A stretch of 49,167 nucleotides of DNA, taken from Ruminococcus sp. GTDB taxonomy: Bacteria; Bacillota; Clostridia; Oscillospirales; Ruminococcaceae. The notes under the pieces are model-generated. The model was given only the letters and a program-made list of their open reading frames with translations. It searched no databases and was not told the origin of the DNA. Positions within the stretch are counted from its first letter, which is position 1. The number at the start of each line of letters is the position of its first letter. Made by a program: the position numbers and the translations under genes. Location of the stretch: positions 1-49,167 of the forward strand of contig JAFSBM010000106.1 of the NCBI GenBank assembly GCA_017437285.1, given 5' to 3'. Below are positions 16,783 through 24,836 of the stretch, piece after piece.

Positions 16783-17054
16783 CAAATCACACCCTCACGC
16801 TGTGCGAATAAAATGGAACGCAGGCTCATGGTTAAGCCGTGATAATCAGGATTAGAACGATTTTCATATAAATAGCCAAGGGCGAATAATACCGCCGTTC
16901 TGGTTACATCCTCACAGCGAGTGAATTTTTCCTCGTCCATTCTCCCCACATCTTTCACAAGAAATTTTGCCGTATCAAGCAATTGGAGGATGAGCTTGTC
17001 ATCCTCCTCGTGGTCAACACGCAGATAATTTTTTGCCTCATTCAAGGTAATCAT
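16782..17054 (-). CDS. Head-tail connector protein (gp6-like)
   Basis: A 90-residue protein: MITLNEAKNYLRVDHEEDDK followed by LILQLLDTAKFLVKDVGRM, then VLFALGYLYENR. This is the phage_gp6-like connector with the 'l..vK.yLrvd...DD..i..ll..A' opening. It extends the portal ring. It lies directly after the capsid gene in the usual order. Confidence 0.88.
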   Translation of the reverse strand: MITLNEAKNYLRVDHEEDDKLILQLLDTAKFLVKDVGRMDEEKFTRCEDVTRTAVLFALGYLYENRSNPDYHGLTMSLRSILFAQREGVI

Positions 17055-17058
17055 AGCA

Positions 17059-18249
17059 TTACCCCTTCATAGTGAGAATTTTCACCGCTTCGGGAAGAAT
17101 CAGTTTGCCGTCAACTCTCTGTGACGCAAGGAAACCGACCTGTCCGTTCATGGCGAACAGCTCGTTCAGACGTTTAAGGGAACGTCCCTGTCTGTCGGCA
17201 ATCCAGTAATAACTGAAATCACCGAATGCAATCGCCTTATTGCCTGCTTCGGGTGTGGGAGCGAAAACAGAGGTCACATAGGGGCGGTTGAGGATTGTAT
17301 CAGGCACACCTGCTGAAATAGACGGCTGCCAGATATACTGACCGTTGTTGTCCTTTACCTTACGCAGAGCCTTGACAGTCTGCTCATTAAGCACCCACAC
17401 CGCCTTTTTACGATAGGGACTTTTAAGGGAGTAGAACAGCTCAAGCATATCATCAAAGGTGATATTCGCACCTGCTGTTGTAGCCCCAACCTGACCGCCG
17501 CCTGTTTCGGAGAAAATACCCGTAGGCTTGCCGATACCGTCACCGATGAGGAACGCTTCTTCTTCCTTTGTACCGATTCTACGTGCAAATTCCTTTGCAA
17601 TGTAGGACGGCAAATCGAAAACAGAATCGTTGAGAAGTTCCTCTGAAATTTTAATTGCTGTGCCTACCTTGTAAGCGGAGAGAGCAATCTGACCGAAAGC
17701 GTCATCGGAGAGGGTGTATGCTTCTTCCTCCTCCATCCAGCATGCCTCGCCCTTCTGCGTAATTACGGGGATTTTGCGGTCTCCGCTTGCAGTCTGAATT
17801 TTCGTTGCAAGGGGACGGAATACATTTTCTTCCTCCAATGCAGAAATCAGCTTTTTCTCAAATTCATCCGGCACAAGATAACCGCCCTCGGAATCCATGC
17901 CGACCTGTAAATCATTTCTGATATCGGCAAAATTGCGGTTGCGGATATTATTCCAGAATGCTGTATTATATTCCGCAGCTGCAATGCCCGTCTTTGTCTG
18001 ATTGTCGGGAGTTGCAGGAGTGCCGAGAATCGGCTGTGATGTGGGCTTTCTCATCTCTGCGTCAATCTGCTCCTGTCGTTCCATACGCTTGATTTCCTTA
18101 CCGAGATTTACAACCTCTGCTTCAAGGGCATCATAGGTCTTGCTGTCCTCCTCGGAAAGCACACCGCTTGCATTTCTCTTTGAATCGAGGAAATCCCTTG
18201 CGGTGTCCCACGCCTTGTTTCTCTTGTCACGAAGTTCCTGAATAGTCAT
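17059..18249 (-). CDS. Major capsid protein, HK97 family
   Basis: A 396-residue capsid protein. The first ~75 residues (IQELRDKRNKAWDTARDFLD, EEDSKTYDALEAEVVNLGKEI) form the coiled-coil delta domain that acts as scaffold; the core then shows NDLQVGMDSEGGYLVPDEFE, the standard start of the mature HK97 fold, and EEEAFLIGDGIGKPTG and VLNEQTVKALRKVKD. The upstream ClpP-like protease is expected to remove the delta domain. The ATG at 18,249 follows GAGGAGG. Confidence 0.95.
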   Translation of the reverse strand: MTIQELRDKRNKAWDTARDFLDSKRNASGVLSEEDSKTYDALEAEVVNLGKEIKRMERQEQIDAEMRKPTSQPILGTPATPDNQTKTGIAAAEYNTAFWNNIRNRNFADIRNDLQVGMDSEGGYLVPDEFEKKLISALEEENVFRPLATKIQTASGDRKIPVITQKGEACWMEEEEAYTLSDDAFGQIALSAYKVGTAIKISEELLNDSVFDLPSYIAKEFARRIGTKEEEAFLIGDGIGKPTGIFSETGGGQVGATTAGANITFDDMLELFYSLKSPYRKKAVWVLNEQTVKALRKVKDNNGQYIWQPSISAGVPDTILNRPYVTSVFAPTPEAGNKAIAFGDFSYYWIADRQGRSLKRLNELFAMNGQVGFLASQRVDGKLILPEAVKILTMKG

Positions 18250-18262
18250 AATATCATCCTCC

Positions 18263-19051
18263 TCAATATTTCAGCAGTTCCAGTCTTTTATCAAGCTGGG
18301 CGATTGGTGTACCTGTGGGATTTGCAGAAACTTTCTGCATAAAAGAAGCCACCGTTCGGGCAGGGGTATAGCTGAAGCTTACCATGTCCTTCGGAGGCTT
18401 TTTTTCTTCTTCATCGGGATTTTCATCCTCGTCGGGAGTATCTTCTTCAGATTCCTCTTCAGCGGATTCTTCCTCATCTTCTTCAGGCTCTGCCTGTGGC
18501 ATCTTTTCCTTTGCAAACAGAATACCGTCCACAAAACCCAGCTGTTTCGCCTTTTTTGCGTTCAGCCATGTTTCATCACCCATCATCTTTGCAATTTTGG
18601 AACGGCTGAGATGCGTTTTCATTTCGTAGGCATTGATGATGGACTCCTTGACCTCCTCCAGAAGCGTGATGGCCTTTTCCATATCTGACTTGTTGCCCAT
18701 TGCAATTGTGGCGGGGTCGTGAATCATCAGCATTGCGGTCGGTGAAATGAAAACCTCATCTCCTGCCATCGCAACCACCGATGCGGCAGAAGCGGCAAGT
18801 GCGTCAATTTTCACCGTAACCTTGCCCTTATGATTGCGGAGCATGGTATAAATCTGCGATGCAGCGAACACATCTCCGCCGGGACTGTTCAGCCACACGG
18901 TAAGATTTCCGCTGACCTTTGCCAGTTCGTCACGGAATAATTTCGGTGTTACTTCATCGCCGTACCAGCTTTCCTCCGAAATGGGACCGTTGAAGAGCAG
19001 TTCCGTTTCGGCAGTTTCTTCGTTTTTTACGAAATTCCAGAATTTCTTCAT
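18263..19051 (-). CDS. Prohead protease, ClpP-like
   Basis: A 262-residue serine protease with LNSPGGDVFAASQIYTMLRN (about 55-72), nucleophile region ALAASAASVVAMAG (Ser91 aligns with ClpP AAS-M) and MLMIHDP (His111), the ClpP fold of phage capsid proteases. The segment 190-225 is very acidic (EEDEEESAEEESEED...), probably a spacer that docks to the prohead. It processes scaffold and capsid. It overlaps the portal gene by 4 bp. Confidence 0.92.
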   Translation of the reverse strand: MKKFWNFVKNEETAETELLFNGPISEESWYGDEVTPKLFRDELAKVSGNLTVWLNSPGGDVFAASQIYTMLRNHKGKVTVKIDALAASAASVVAMAGDEVFISPTAMLMIHDPATIAMGNKSDMEKAITLLEEVKESIINAYEMKTHLSRSKIAKMMGDETWLNAKKAKQLGFVDGILFAKEKMPQAEPEEDEEESAEEESEEDTPDEDENPDEEEKKPPKDMVSFSYTPARTVASFMQKVSANPTGTPIAQLDKRLELLKY

Positions 19052-20307
19052 TCTGCGTTATCCTCCTTTTTCTCGATATTTTTAGCATAAGCTGCCCCCG
19101 CCGACGAGAGTGGCGTCATACTTCCGTTCACCATGTAAGTGAAACCTCCTTTTTCTTCGGGGATTAGGTTCATATCTTCAAGTTCTCTTACATCATTAGG
19201 ACATAAGAAACCATTCTGAATACCAACACTGTATCCCTGCATTCTGCTTGCATAATCGCCACGGAGCAGTCCCTCCACATTAAACTTGATGAAATATTTT
19301 CCCTTTTCGGAATCCGACAGCAGTGCTTTCATCAGCGACTGTTCCCACCTTACAAGCCACGGTGACAGCGTATACATCACAAATTCCAGAGACATTTGTT
19401 CTATATTTGAAAATGTGGCGTGGTCAAGGTCTCCAATCATGTGGAGAGGTACACGGTACAGCCTTGCGATTTCCTCAATCTGAAACTTTCTGGTTTCCAG
19501 AAATTGTGCCTCATTATTGGGAATGGAAATCGGCGTGTACTTCATACCCTCTTCCAAAATTGCCGTTTTATGGGCATTTCCGCTACCGTAGGCTCTATGC
19601 CACGCCTCACGAACTCGTTCTGGATTTTTGATTACCCCAGGGTGTTCCAATACAGCAGAGGGCGAAGCCCCATTTGCGAAGAACGAAGCCCCGTAATCCT
19701 CGCAGGCAAGGGAAATGCCGATTGCATTTTTCGCCATGGCAATGGGAGAATATCCCACCAGACCGTCAAAACCAAGTCCCGGAATATGCAACACTTGTTC
19801 CGCAGGCAGAATAATATCGCCCTGTTCCTTAATATTCGGATTTGCTTCGTCATAACGGCTGTATATATAAATGAGATTGTTATGCTCATCACGGTCAACC
19901 TTCATTTTATCGGGCATCAGCGGATACAGCCCCACCACATCACCTCTGCCGTTGCGGATAATCTGTGCGTAGGCATTGCCGTAAATCAGCAGGTGGCTCA
20001 TCAGCGTTTCACGGAAGATGAACGACGTCATTTCGGGATTTGGTTGGTCATGGAGCAAAAAGTAAAGCGGGTGCATCGGCACTCGCTCTTTTCCGTTTTC
20101 GGTATATTGATACAGATGCAGGGGCAGCTGTGCAATGGCTTCCGAAAGCACTCTCACACAGGCATACACAACGGTATGCTGCATGGCACTGCGGTCGTCC
20201 ACTCGCTTGCCGCCGTGGGCTCGTCCGAAGAAATAGGTGTAGGACGGGCTGTCGTAGCTGTTCTGGGGCTTATCTCTTGATTTGAAAAGTCCTTTGAAAA
20301 TACTCAT
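19048..20307 (-). CDS. Portal protein, HK97 family
   Basis: About 419 residues from the ATG at 20,307, 9 nt after AAGGAG. Text such as VYACVRVLSEAIAQLPLHLY, HPLYFLLHDQPNPEMTSFIF and SLEFVMYTLSPWLVRWEQ(S/A)L is diagnostic of the HK97-type portal. It forms the dodecameric ring through which DNA is packaged. It is followed by protease and capsid with overlapping stops and starts. A plus-strand zinc-ribbon gene lies between it and TerL. Confidence 0.95.
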   Translation of the reverse strand: MSIFKGLFKSRDKPQNSYDSPSYTYFFGRAHGGKRVDDRSAMQHTVVYACVRVLSEAIAQLPLHLYQYTENGKERVPMHPLYFLLHDQPNPEMTSFIFRETLMSHLLIYGNAYAQIIRNGRGDVVGLYPLMPDKMKVDRDEHNNLIYIYSRYDEANPNIKEQGDIILPAEQVLHIPGLGFDGLVGYSPIAMAKNAIGISLACEDYGASFFANGASPSAVLEHPGVIKNPERVREAWHRAYGSGNAHKTAILEEGMKYTPISIPNNEAQFLETRKFQIEEIARLYRVPLHMIGDLDHATFSNIEQMSLEFVMYTLSPWLVRWEQSLMKALLSDSEKGKYFIKFNVEGLLRGDYASRMQGYSVGIQNGFLCPNDVRELEDMNLIPEEKGGFTYMVNGSMTPLSSAGAAYAKNIEKKEDNAE

Positions 20308-20328
20308 GGGAATCAACTCCTTTCGAGG

Positions 20329-20357
20329 TTGATTTTTCGATGGGCTTATGATATAAT
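20329..20357 (+). promoter_or_regulatory. Promoter of the small zinc-ribbon cargo gene
   Basis: TTGATT (20,329-20,334), 17-bp spacer, TATAAT (20,352-20,357). An AGGGC-GGAACT-GCCCT hairpin lies in the leader just downstream, before the AGGAG site. Confidence 0.7.
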
Positions 20358-20414
20358 ACTGGTATACAAAGGGCGGAACTGCCCTGAAAATCAGAAGTTA
20401 TAGGAGAAACAGCA

Positions 20415-20624
20415 ATGGATGACATAGAGTATGCTATTTGCGAAGAATGTGGAAGTGAATTTGTAAAGAGAAGTTCAAAGATGAAAGCACTATGCCCCGA
20501 ATGCACACACATCTTATATGGTTATCCGAACTGCGATCATGTTTTCAAGGACGGAAAATGTATCAAATGTCATTGGAATGGGAGCAGAAGCGAATATATA
20601 AAGCAATTATTGGATAAGCATTAG
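20415..20624 (+). CDS. Small zinc-ribbon protein (cargo)
   Basis: A 69-residue protein with CEECGSEF (Cys9, Cys12), CPECTH (about 34-37), then CDH and CIKCHW. Four pairs of Cys/His ligands suggest two small zinc ribbons. The family is not known to me. It is on the strand opposite the structural genes, between TerL and portal, with its own consensus promoter and AGGAG site, which is the pattern of a lysogenically expressed moron. A protein-protein or nucleic-acid adaptor is possible; no function can be assigned. Confidence 0.7.
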   Translation: MDDIEYAICEECGSEFVKRSSKMKALCPECTHILYGYPNCDHVFKDGKCIKCHWNGSRSEYIKQLLDKH

Positions 20625-20644
20625 ATTTCAATTTACCAAGCGGT

Positions 20645-22237
20645 TTATAAAACAAGCAGGTCACGCTCATCATACACGCTTGCGCCGGTATCATTTCCAC
20701 AGCGAATTGCACGGTCAAGAGCCATAATCAAGGCAACGGCACCGTCAATCTTCTCTGTGGATTTTTCCTTATCCGGCTTGATGTTGCCGGCAGGGTCACG
20801 CTTGATGAAAATATTGTCCATCATCCAACGGAGAACAGGGTGACCGCCGTGGGCGATTTTCTTTTCAAGGGTGAGCTTCATCAGTTCCTTAGTCGGCGGC
20901 GACATATCCTTGTAGCCCTGCCCGAACTGCACCAGCGTAAACCCCATACCCTCAAGATTCTGCGACATCTGCACCGCACCCCAACGGTCAAAGGCAATTT
21001 CACGGATGTTGTAAATTTTACCAAGCTCCTCAATAAAATTCTCGATAAAGCCGTAATGCACAACGTTGCCCTCCGTAGTCATGAGGTAGCCCTGCCGTTC
21101 CCACACATCATACGGCACATGGTCACGGCGGACTCGTAGGGGTAGCGTTTCCTCGGGCAACCAGAAGAATGGCAGAATGCTGTATTTGTCGTCCTCATCA
21201 ACAGGCGGAAAAACAAGCACAAATGCCGTAATATCCGTTGTACTCGATAGGTCAAGACCGCCGTAGCAGATTCTTCCGTGTAAATCTTCAGCATTTACGC
21301 TGAACTTGCAGGCATCCCATTTATCCATCGGCATCCAACGGACTGCCTGTTTCACCCATTGATTTAAACGCAGCTGTCGGAAGGCGTTTTCTTCGCCGGG
21401 ATTCTGTTTTGCGGAATCGCAGGCAGCCTGCACCTTATCGATTCCAACGGTAATGCCGAGGGATGGATTTGCTTTCTTCCACACCTTGGGACTTGTCCAG
21501 TCGTCGGATTCCTTTGCACCATAAATGACAGGATAGAAAGTTTTGTCAATTTTTCTACCCTCAAGAATATCCACGGCTTTCTGATGCGTTTCATAGCAGA
21601 TGGAATTGGTATCCGTGCCTGCCGTGGTAATCAGAAAATATAACGGCTGCATTCGTGCATCGCCTGAGCCTTTGGTCATTACATCAAAAAGCTTTCTGTT
21701 GGGTTGGGTATGAAGTTCATCGAACACAACGCCATGGATATTGAAACCGTGCTTTGAGTATGCCTCTGCCGAAAGCACCTGATAGAAGGAATTTGTCGGC
21801 AAATACACAATTCGTTTCTGCGATGCAAGGATTTTCACTCGCTTGTTCAGGGCAGGACACATTCGCACCATATCAGCGGCAACCTCAAAAACGATGGATG
21901 CCTGCTGTCGATCGGCGGCACATCCGTAAACCTCGGCTCGTTCCTCGCCATCGCCACAGGTCAGCAGAAGTGCAACGGCGGCGGCAAGCTCCGATTTGCC
22001 TTGCTTTTTCGGGATTTCGATATATGCCGTATTGAACTGTCGATAGCCGTTTGGCTTCAGCACACCGAACAAATCACGGATAATCTGCTCCTGCCAGTCA
22101 ATGAGGTCAAAAGGTTTACCAGCCCATGTGCCTTTTGTATGGGTAAGGCACTGAATAAAATTGACGGCATAATCTGCCGCCTTTTTGCTATATTTGGAAT
22201 CCTCCGCCATGAATCGTGTCGGTTTGTATTTTGCCAC
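20645..22237 (-). CDS. terL: Terminase large subunit
   Basis: About 530 residues, start probably GTG at 22,237 (MAKYKPTRFMAEDS), 8 nt after AGGAGG. The ATPase domain has the Walker A-like EIPKKQGKSELAAA and Walker B VVFDELHTQPN; the nuclease domain begins with YGGLDLSSTTDITAFVLVFP (first catalytic Asp) and contains EIAFDRWGAVQMSQNLEGMG. This is the Terminase_1 family of HK97-like phages. It cuts and pumps DNA into the prohead. Unusually, its partner TerS is 10.7 kb upstream. A promoter and an attenuator-like terminator precede it. Confidence 0.95.
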   Translation of the reverse strand: MAKYKPTRFMAEDSKYSKKAADYAVNFIQCLTHTKGTWAGKPFDLIDWQEQIIRDLFGVLKPNGYRQFNTAYIEIPKKQGKSELAAAVALLLTCGDGEERAEVYGCAADRQQASIVFEVAADMVRMCPALNKRVKILASQKRIVYLPTNSFYQVLSAEAYSKHGFNIHGVVFDELHTQPNRKLFDVMTKGSGDARMQPLYFLITTAGTDTNSICYETHQKAVDILEGRKIDKTFYPVIYGAKESDDWTSPKVWKKANPSLGITVGIDKVQAACDSAKQNPGEENAFRQLRLNQWVKQAVRWMPMDKWDACKFSVNAEDLHGRICYGGLDLSSTTDITAFVLVFPPVDEDDKYSILPFFWLPEETLPLRVRRDHVPYDVWERQGYLMTTEGNVVHYGFIENFIEELGKIYNIREIAFDRWGAVQMSQNLEGMGFTLVQFGQGYKDMSPPTKELMKLTLEKKIAHGGHPVLRWMMDNIFIKRDPAGNIKPDKEKSTEKIDGAVALIMALDRAIRCGNDTGASVYDERDLLVL

Positions 22238-22261
22238 TTCCACCACCTCCTCTCATGGCAT

Positions 22262-22287
22262 GAAAAAAGGCCTGCACAAGCAGACCT
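22262..22287 (-). terminator. Attenuator-like terminator in front of TerL
   Basis: Minus strand: GGTCTGC-TTGT-GCAGGCC followed by TTTTTT (arms 22,269-22,275 and 22,280-22,286; one G-T pair). It lies between the promoter at 22,351 and the TerL ribosome site, so transcripts must pass it to express the structural genes. Confidence 0.65.
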
Positions 22288-22350
22288 TGAAATGTATTTG
22301 AACGCCCACTGGGGCGATTTTTTAATCGGAGACCCATCTCCACGATACCC

Positions 22351-22379
22351 ATATTACCATAGATTTTCAAGTATATCAA
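22351..22379 (-). promoter_or_regulatory. Promoter upstream of TerL, related to the cargo promoters
   Basis: Minus strand: TTGATA (22,374-22,379), 17-bp spacer, TAATAT (22,351-22,356) followed by GGGTATCG. It shares the GGTAATAT core of the cargo operators. A perfect AATTACAC/GTGTAATT dyad (about 22,396-22,423) lies just upstream. The 235 bp between the TerL start and the next gene hold only these signals and the terminator. Confidence 0.65.
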
Positions 22380-22473
22380 GCGTTATCGGGATAATAAATT
22401 ACACAAAGATATGCCGTGTAATTTGTGCTATATATGAGAGCAACGCCCATGCTATGCAGGGGCTGATTGCTGT

Positions 22474-22698
22474 TTAGTTGTAATCCCTAATCAAAATCGC
22501 AAGTGCCATTTCCGTATCGCTGTCAATCGCCTTGGTGTCCTCGCCTCGGTCGTAGTTGTAAACCACAATGCCGTTTCGTTTGAGGGTAAGCTTGCTGATT
22601 CTGCCGTTTTCGATTCCGTAGTGGCTCGGCTCATCGTAGTGCTTCACCCAGTAATGGAATATGCTGTTTCTTACCTTAATCGTTCCTTCTGACCACAT
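22474..22698 (-). CDS. Small DUF7678-like protein (cargo)
   Basis: A 74-residue protein: MWSEGTIKVRNSIFHYWVKH, YDEPSHYGIENGRISKLTL, then DTEMALAILIRDYN. The text 'sEGti.v....yhy..K.Y.epS.yGI..GRIsKL' recurs in small proteins of Firmicutes mobile elements that I associate with DUF7678. No enzymatic motif is visible. AAGGAG lies upstream and promoter/operator copy A drives it alone. The function is unknown. Confidence 0.7.
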   Translation of the reverse strand: MWSEGTIKVRNSIFHYWVKHYDEPSHYGIENGRISKLTLKRNGIVVYNYDRGEDTKAIDSDTEMALAILIRDYN

Positions 22699-22742
22699 TT
22701 TCTTATGCTCCTTTTCAGATTTTCCGAAGGCTGTGTGCCTTT

Positions 22743-22781
22743 CGGTATGTGTATATTACCGCATAAACGGAGGATAGTCAA
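22743..22781 (-). promoter_or_regulatory. Cargo promoter/operator, copy A
   Basis: Minus strand: TTGACT (22,776-22,781), 17 bp, TAATAT (22,753-22,758). The -10 lies in a palindrome CGGTA-N9-TACCG (22,743-22,761), followed by AAAGG. Upstream to 22,840 is an AT-rich stretch with ACAAAT/ATTTGTG; the rest of the 290-bp gap to 22,990 holds the hairpin at 22,946. Confidence 0.8.
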
Positions 22782-22945
22782 CGGTATTTCGGATAATAAA
22801 TGTGACAAATATCGGTGCAGGAATTTGTGTATTATGCGACGCTCACACTTGCCCCAGAATCGCCCCGTAATTGCCGTATATCAGCGTTGCGTAGTTTATT
22901 GAAACTCGGCTGAAAGGCCGTTGTAGGGCAACGTGGCGAATGTGT

Positions 22946-22973
22946 GGGGCAGGGAGCCGTTCGGCTCCGCCCC
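22946..22973 (-). terminator. GC-rich hairpin after the acidic cargo gene
   Basis: GGGGC(AG)GGAGCC and GGCTCCGCCCC pair with a 2-nt bulge around TTC. It follows the stop of the minus-strand gene at 22,991. No clear T-run, so it may be a 3'-end stabiliser rather than a strict terminator. Confidence 0.5.
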
Positions 22974-22990
22974 TTGGGTGCTTGGGGAGG

Positions 22991-23326
22991 TTATCTCCCC
23001 GTTTCGCATTCCCATTCAAATTCTGCCCAAGCCTCGTATTCTCTGTCGAAAGCCTCGTCGTCGTCAATGTAGTCGTAATCGTAGCTGATTCCAACCACCT
23101 CCTCGAAGGTTGTGCCTTCCTCTTCGGCGGCTTCCTTTGCAAGCTCCTCGGCGTGCTTTTCAATCCAAGCCTCGAAATCCTCGTCCATGTCCTCGTTGTC
23201 GATTTCAAGCTCGTATTCCCATTCGCTGTCCGCCCAGGTGATTGTTGCCTTGGAAGTGTATTCTTCCTCGTTCCAGTTTCTCTTGCTTGCCATCGCTCTT
23301 GCCTTTGCTACTCCGTAACTTACCAT
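22991..23326 (-). CDS. Acidic protein of unknown function (cargo)
   Basis: A 111-residue, strongly acidic protein (IDNEDMDEDFEAWIEKHAEE, DYDYIDDDEAFDREYEAWAE) with a short basic N terminus (MVSYGVAKARAMASKRNW). I do not recognise the family. The high negative charge and helices would fit a DNA-mimic or a protein inhibitor, but that is speculation. GGAGG precedes the ATG; promoter/operator copy B drives it alone. Confidence 0.65.
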   Translation of the reverse strand: MVSYGVAKARAMASKRNWNEEEYTSKATITWADSEWEYELEIDNEDMDEDFEAWIEKHAEELAKEAAEEEGTTFEEVVGISYDYDYIDDDEAFDREYEAWAEFEWECETGR

Positions 23327-23371
23327 TTTCTTATCCTCCGTTTGGTTTGTTTTCCGTGGGTTTTTCCCTTT

Positions 23372-23410
23372 CGGTAGTTACATATTACCGCATAGTGTGA
23401 ATAATAGCAA
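23372..23410 (-). promoter_or_regulatory. Cargo promoter/operator, copy B
   Basis: Minus strand: TTGCTA (23,405-23,410), 17 bp, TAATAT (23,382-23,387), with CGGTA-N9-TACCG at 23,372-23,390. Nearly identical over about 40 bp to copy E at 26,782. Confidence 0.8.
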
Positions 23411-23524
23411 GTGGCTAAATGTACAGAATATAGGCGAAAAACACACTTTGATTATTGTGTATATTATGACAAGCACAAGCCCCGATTTCAGGGCTTGTAT
23501 CAACGGAGGGGTAAGTTTACGGAG

Positions 23525-23550
23525 TGCCCCACAGAACGCCGTGTGGGGCA
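23525..23550 (-). terminator. TGTGGGGC hairpin after the DUF3846 gene
   Basis: Perfect arms TGCCCCACA / TGTGGGGCA with an 8-nt loop, 11 bp after the stop at 23,561. A second hairpin CAAGCCC...GGGCTTG lies at 23,475-23,496. No strong T-run. Confidence 0.5.
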
Positions 23551-23560
23551 ACGTGAAGGC

Positions 23561-23917
23561 TTACGGTGCGTCCCTCAGAATAATCGGCAGCAATCCATTC
23601 GGTGTCGGGATAAACAACTGCGGCTCCCAGAAAAACCGTTTGTACTTTTCCATGAGGTCATCGGGCAAATCGGAGAATTCTTCACCCTCGATTCCGCAAA
23701 GGAAAAATGTACCCTTGATAACATCTGTACCGAGGATTCGATTCCATTGCGTATCGGATTTCAGCTTTGCCTCCTCATCGCACACCAATGCCACCAAATC
23801 CTCAAAGGGATAAATGGCTTCAATGTTTCCGCCCACGGTTTTCTGCAGGCTTTCAAGGCCGCTGTCGATTTCTTTTTCATAGGGGTGCTTGCCCGGTTCA
23901 ACAATCAAAACTTTCAT
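23561..23917 (-). CDS. DUF3846-like protein (cargo)
   Basis: A 118-residue protein from the ATG at 23,917, which follows AAGGAGCAGAAT (a longer frame lacks a ribosome site). MKVLIVEPGKHPYEKEIDSG, LESLQKTVGGNIEAIYPFED, then LVCDEEAKL and GTFFLCG fit DUF3846, a small domain widespread in Firmicutes and actinobacterial plasmids and phages, with 'G.ie...p..d....v.neegk' and 'i.Gt.fi.g'. Its biochemical role is unknown. It follows a broken small gene and shares promoter copy C with it. Confidence 0.8.
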   Translation of the reverse strand: MKVLIVEPGKHPYEKEIDSGLESLQKTVGGNIEAIYPFEDLVALVCDEEAKLKSDTQWNRILGTDVIKGTFFLCGIEGEEFSDLPDDLMEKYKRFFWEPQLFIPTPNGLLPIILRDAP

Positions 23918-23973
23918 ATTCTGCTCCTTGCATATTATTTGGTTGGCAGCCCCGAAGGGCTGCACCGTTGCTC

Positions 23974-24129
23974 TTAGAGGTCGCCGTTGGCAACCATGTC
24001 CTCCAGAAGCTCCGCATCCACTCGGATGCCGTCGCTCTCCATGTCGAGGACAAAATCCTGAAGCTCATCGGCGTTCCTGCCATACTTCTTTGCGATTGCT
24101 TACAGTTCCTTTTCGCTCATGTCGTTCAT
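23974..24129 (-). pseudogene. Small cargo gene with an in-frame stop at codon 10
   Basis: From the ATG at 24,129 (GGAG upstream) the frame reads MNDMSEKEL, TAA, then AIAKKYGRNADELQDFVLDM, ESDGIRVDAELLEDMVANGD, L and stop. Codon use and amphipathic sense continue smoothly past the TAA (24,100-24,102), so a single-base nonsense change in a 51-codon gene is likely. No alternative start rescues the main part well. It sits between promoter copy C and the DUF3846 gene. It could instead be a sequencing error. Confidence 0.55.
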
Positions 24130-24166
24130 TGCTTTTTTCTCCTTATTTCATTATTTTCCCGCCTTG

Positions 24167-24206
24167 CGGTAGTATGTATATTACCGCATTTCAAGGGAAT
24201 AGTCAA
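24167..24206 (-). promoter_or_regulatory. Cargo promoter/operator, copy C
   Basis: Minus strand: TTGACT (24,201-24,206), 17 bp, TAATAT (24,178-24,183). The palindrome arms are CGGTA (24,167) and TACCG (24,182) with a 10-bp gap, one longer than in the other copies. Confidence 0.75.
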
Positions 24207-24275
24207 CGATAATCGGCATAATAATTTACACAAAGATACTGCGACGAATTTGTGCATTATATATTTTCGGATTTC

Positions 24276-24295
24276 GGGGCAGGCAACCCTGCCCC
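24276..24295 (-). terminator. GC-rich hairpin after the 164-residue cargo gene
   Basis: Perfect GGGGCAGG-CAAC-CCTGCCCC stem, 10 bp past the stop of the gene at 24,305. It is followed on the minus strand by an A/T-mixed stretch, not a clean T-run. Confidence 0.5.
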
Positions 24296-24304
24296 TTTTC
24301 CGTT

Positions 24305-24799
24305 TCAGTCGTTCAATTCTGCCTCGGTCATAATCCTGAATCCTTCGCTCTGCCAAAAGGAAACGTAAACATCGTAGCGTACCTGCCATTCGCTTTCGTA
24401 ATACTCATCGGCTTCCTCGTCGTACTCCTCCGAAGTTTCCGTTTCGGTGAAGCTTGCGATTTCTCGCTGTTCAAAACCCTCTCCAAACCCGTCTGAATAT
24501 TGCGAGGAAAGATATTCCTTCAATTCGGCTGTATCGCTGTCCGTCCAGTTGTCCTCAACTGTTGCCGTGCAAAGTCCGTAAAGGGTGTTGTCGTGCCATT
24601 CGGTTGTGATTTTCGTGCTTCGGAGCTTCTTGTAAAAAGTTTCTCCGTGGTAGTCGTCGGCGTAGGGTGCAAGGTCTGTGTCCTCTTTTCTCAAGGCTTC
24701 CGCAAGCTCCTCTGCGTACATATTCACATCCTCGTTGTACTCGTTGCTTTCGCTCATAACGCTGCAAAGCAGGGTGTTGTAAATCTTGATTTCTTTCAT
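24305..24799 (-). CDS. Acidic protein of unknown function (cargo)
   Basis: A 164-residue protein beginning MKEIKIYNTLLCSVMSESNE with a very acidic middle (TETETSEEYDEEADEYYESE). Similar 'K.i.iYNTLLCSVMSESNE..ED...YAEEL.EAL' proteins are, as far as I recall, common in Clostridia mobile elements but unassigned. No catalytic motif is visible. Promoter copy D is just upstream and TGGAGG precedes the ATG. Together with the protein at 22,991 it makes the region rich in small acidic proteins, a feature often seen in host-interaction loci. Confidence 0.65.
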   Translation of the reverse strand: MKEIKIYNTLLCSVMSESNEYNEDVNMYAEELAEALRKEDTDLAPYADDYHGETFYKKLRSTKITTEWHDNTLYGLCTATVEDNWTDSDTAELKEYLSSQYSDGFGEGFEQREIASFTETETSEEYDEEADEYYESEWQVRYDVYVSFWQSEGFRIMTEAELND

Positions 24800-24836
24800 T
24801 GTTTTTCCTCCATATTTCGTTGTTTTGTGTACCTTT

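Noticed and set aside
22258-22473. tRNA or other structural RNA in the gaps of the cargo island
   Set aside because: No cloverleaf, T-loop (TTCRA) or CCA-like end was found; the stems are terminators or simple dyads.
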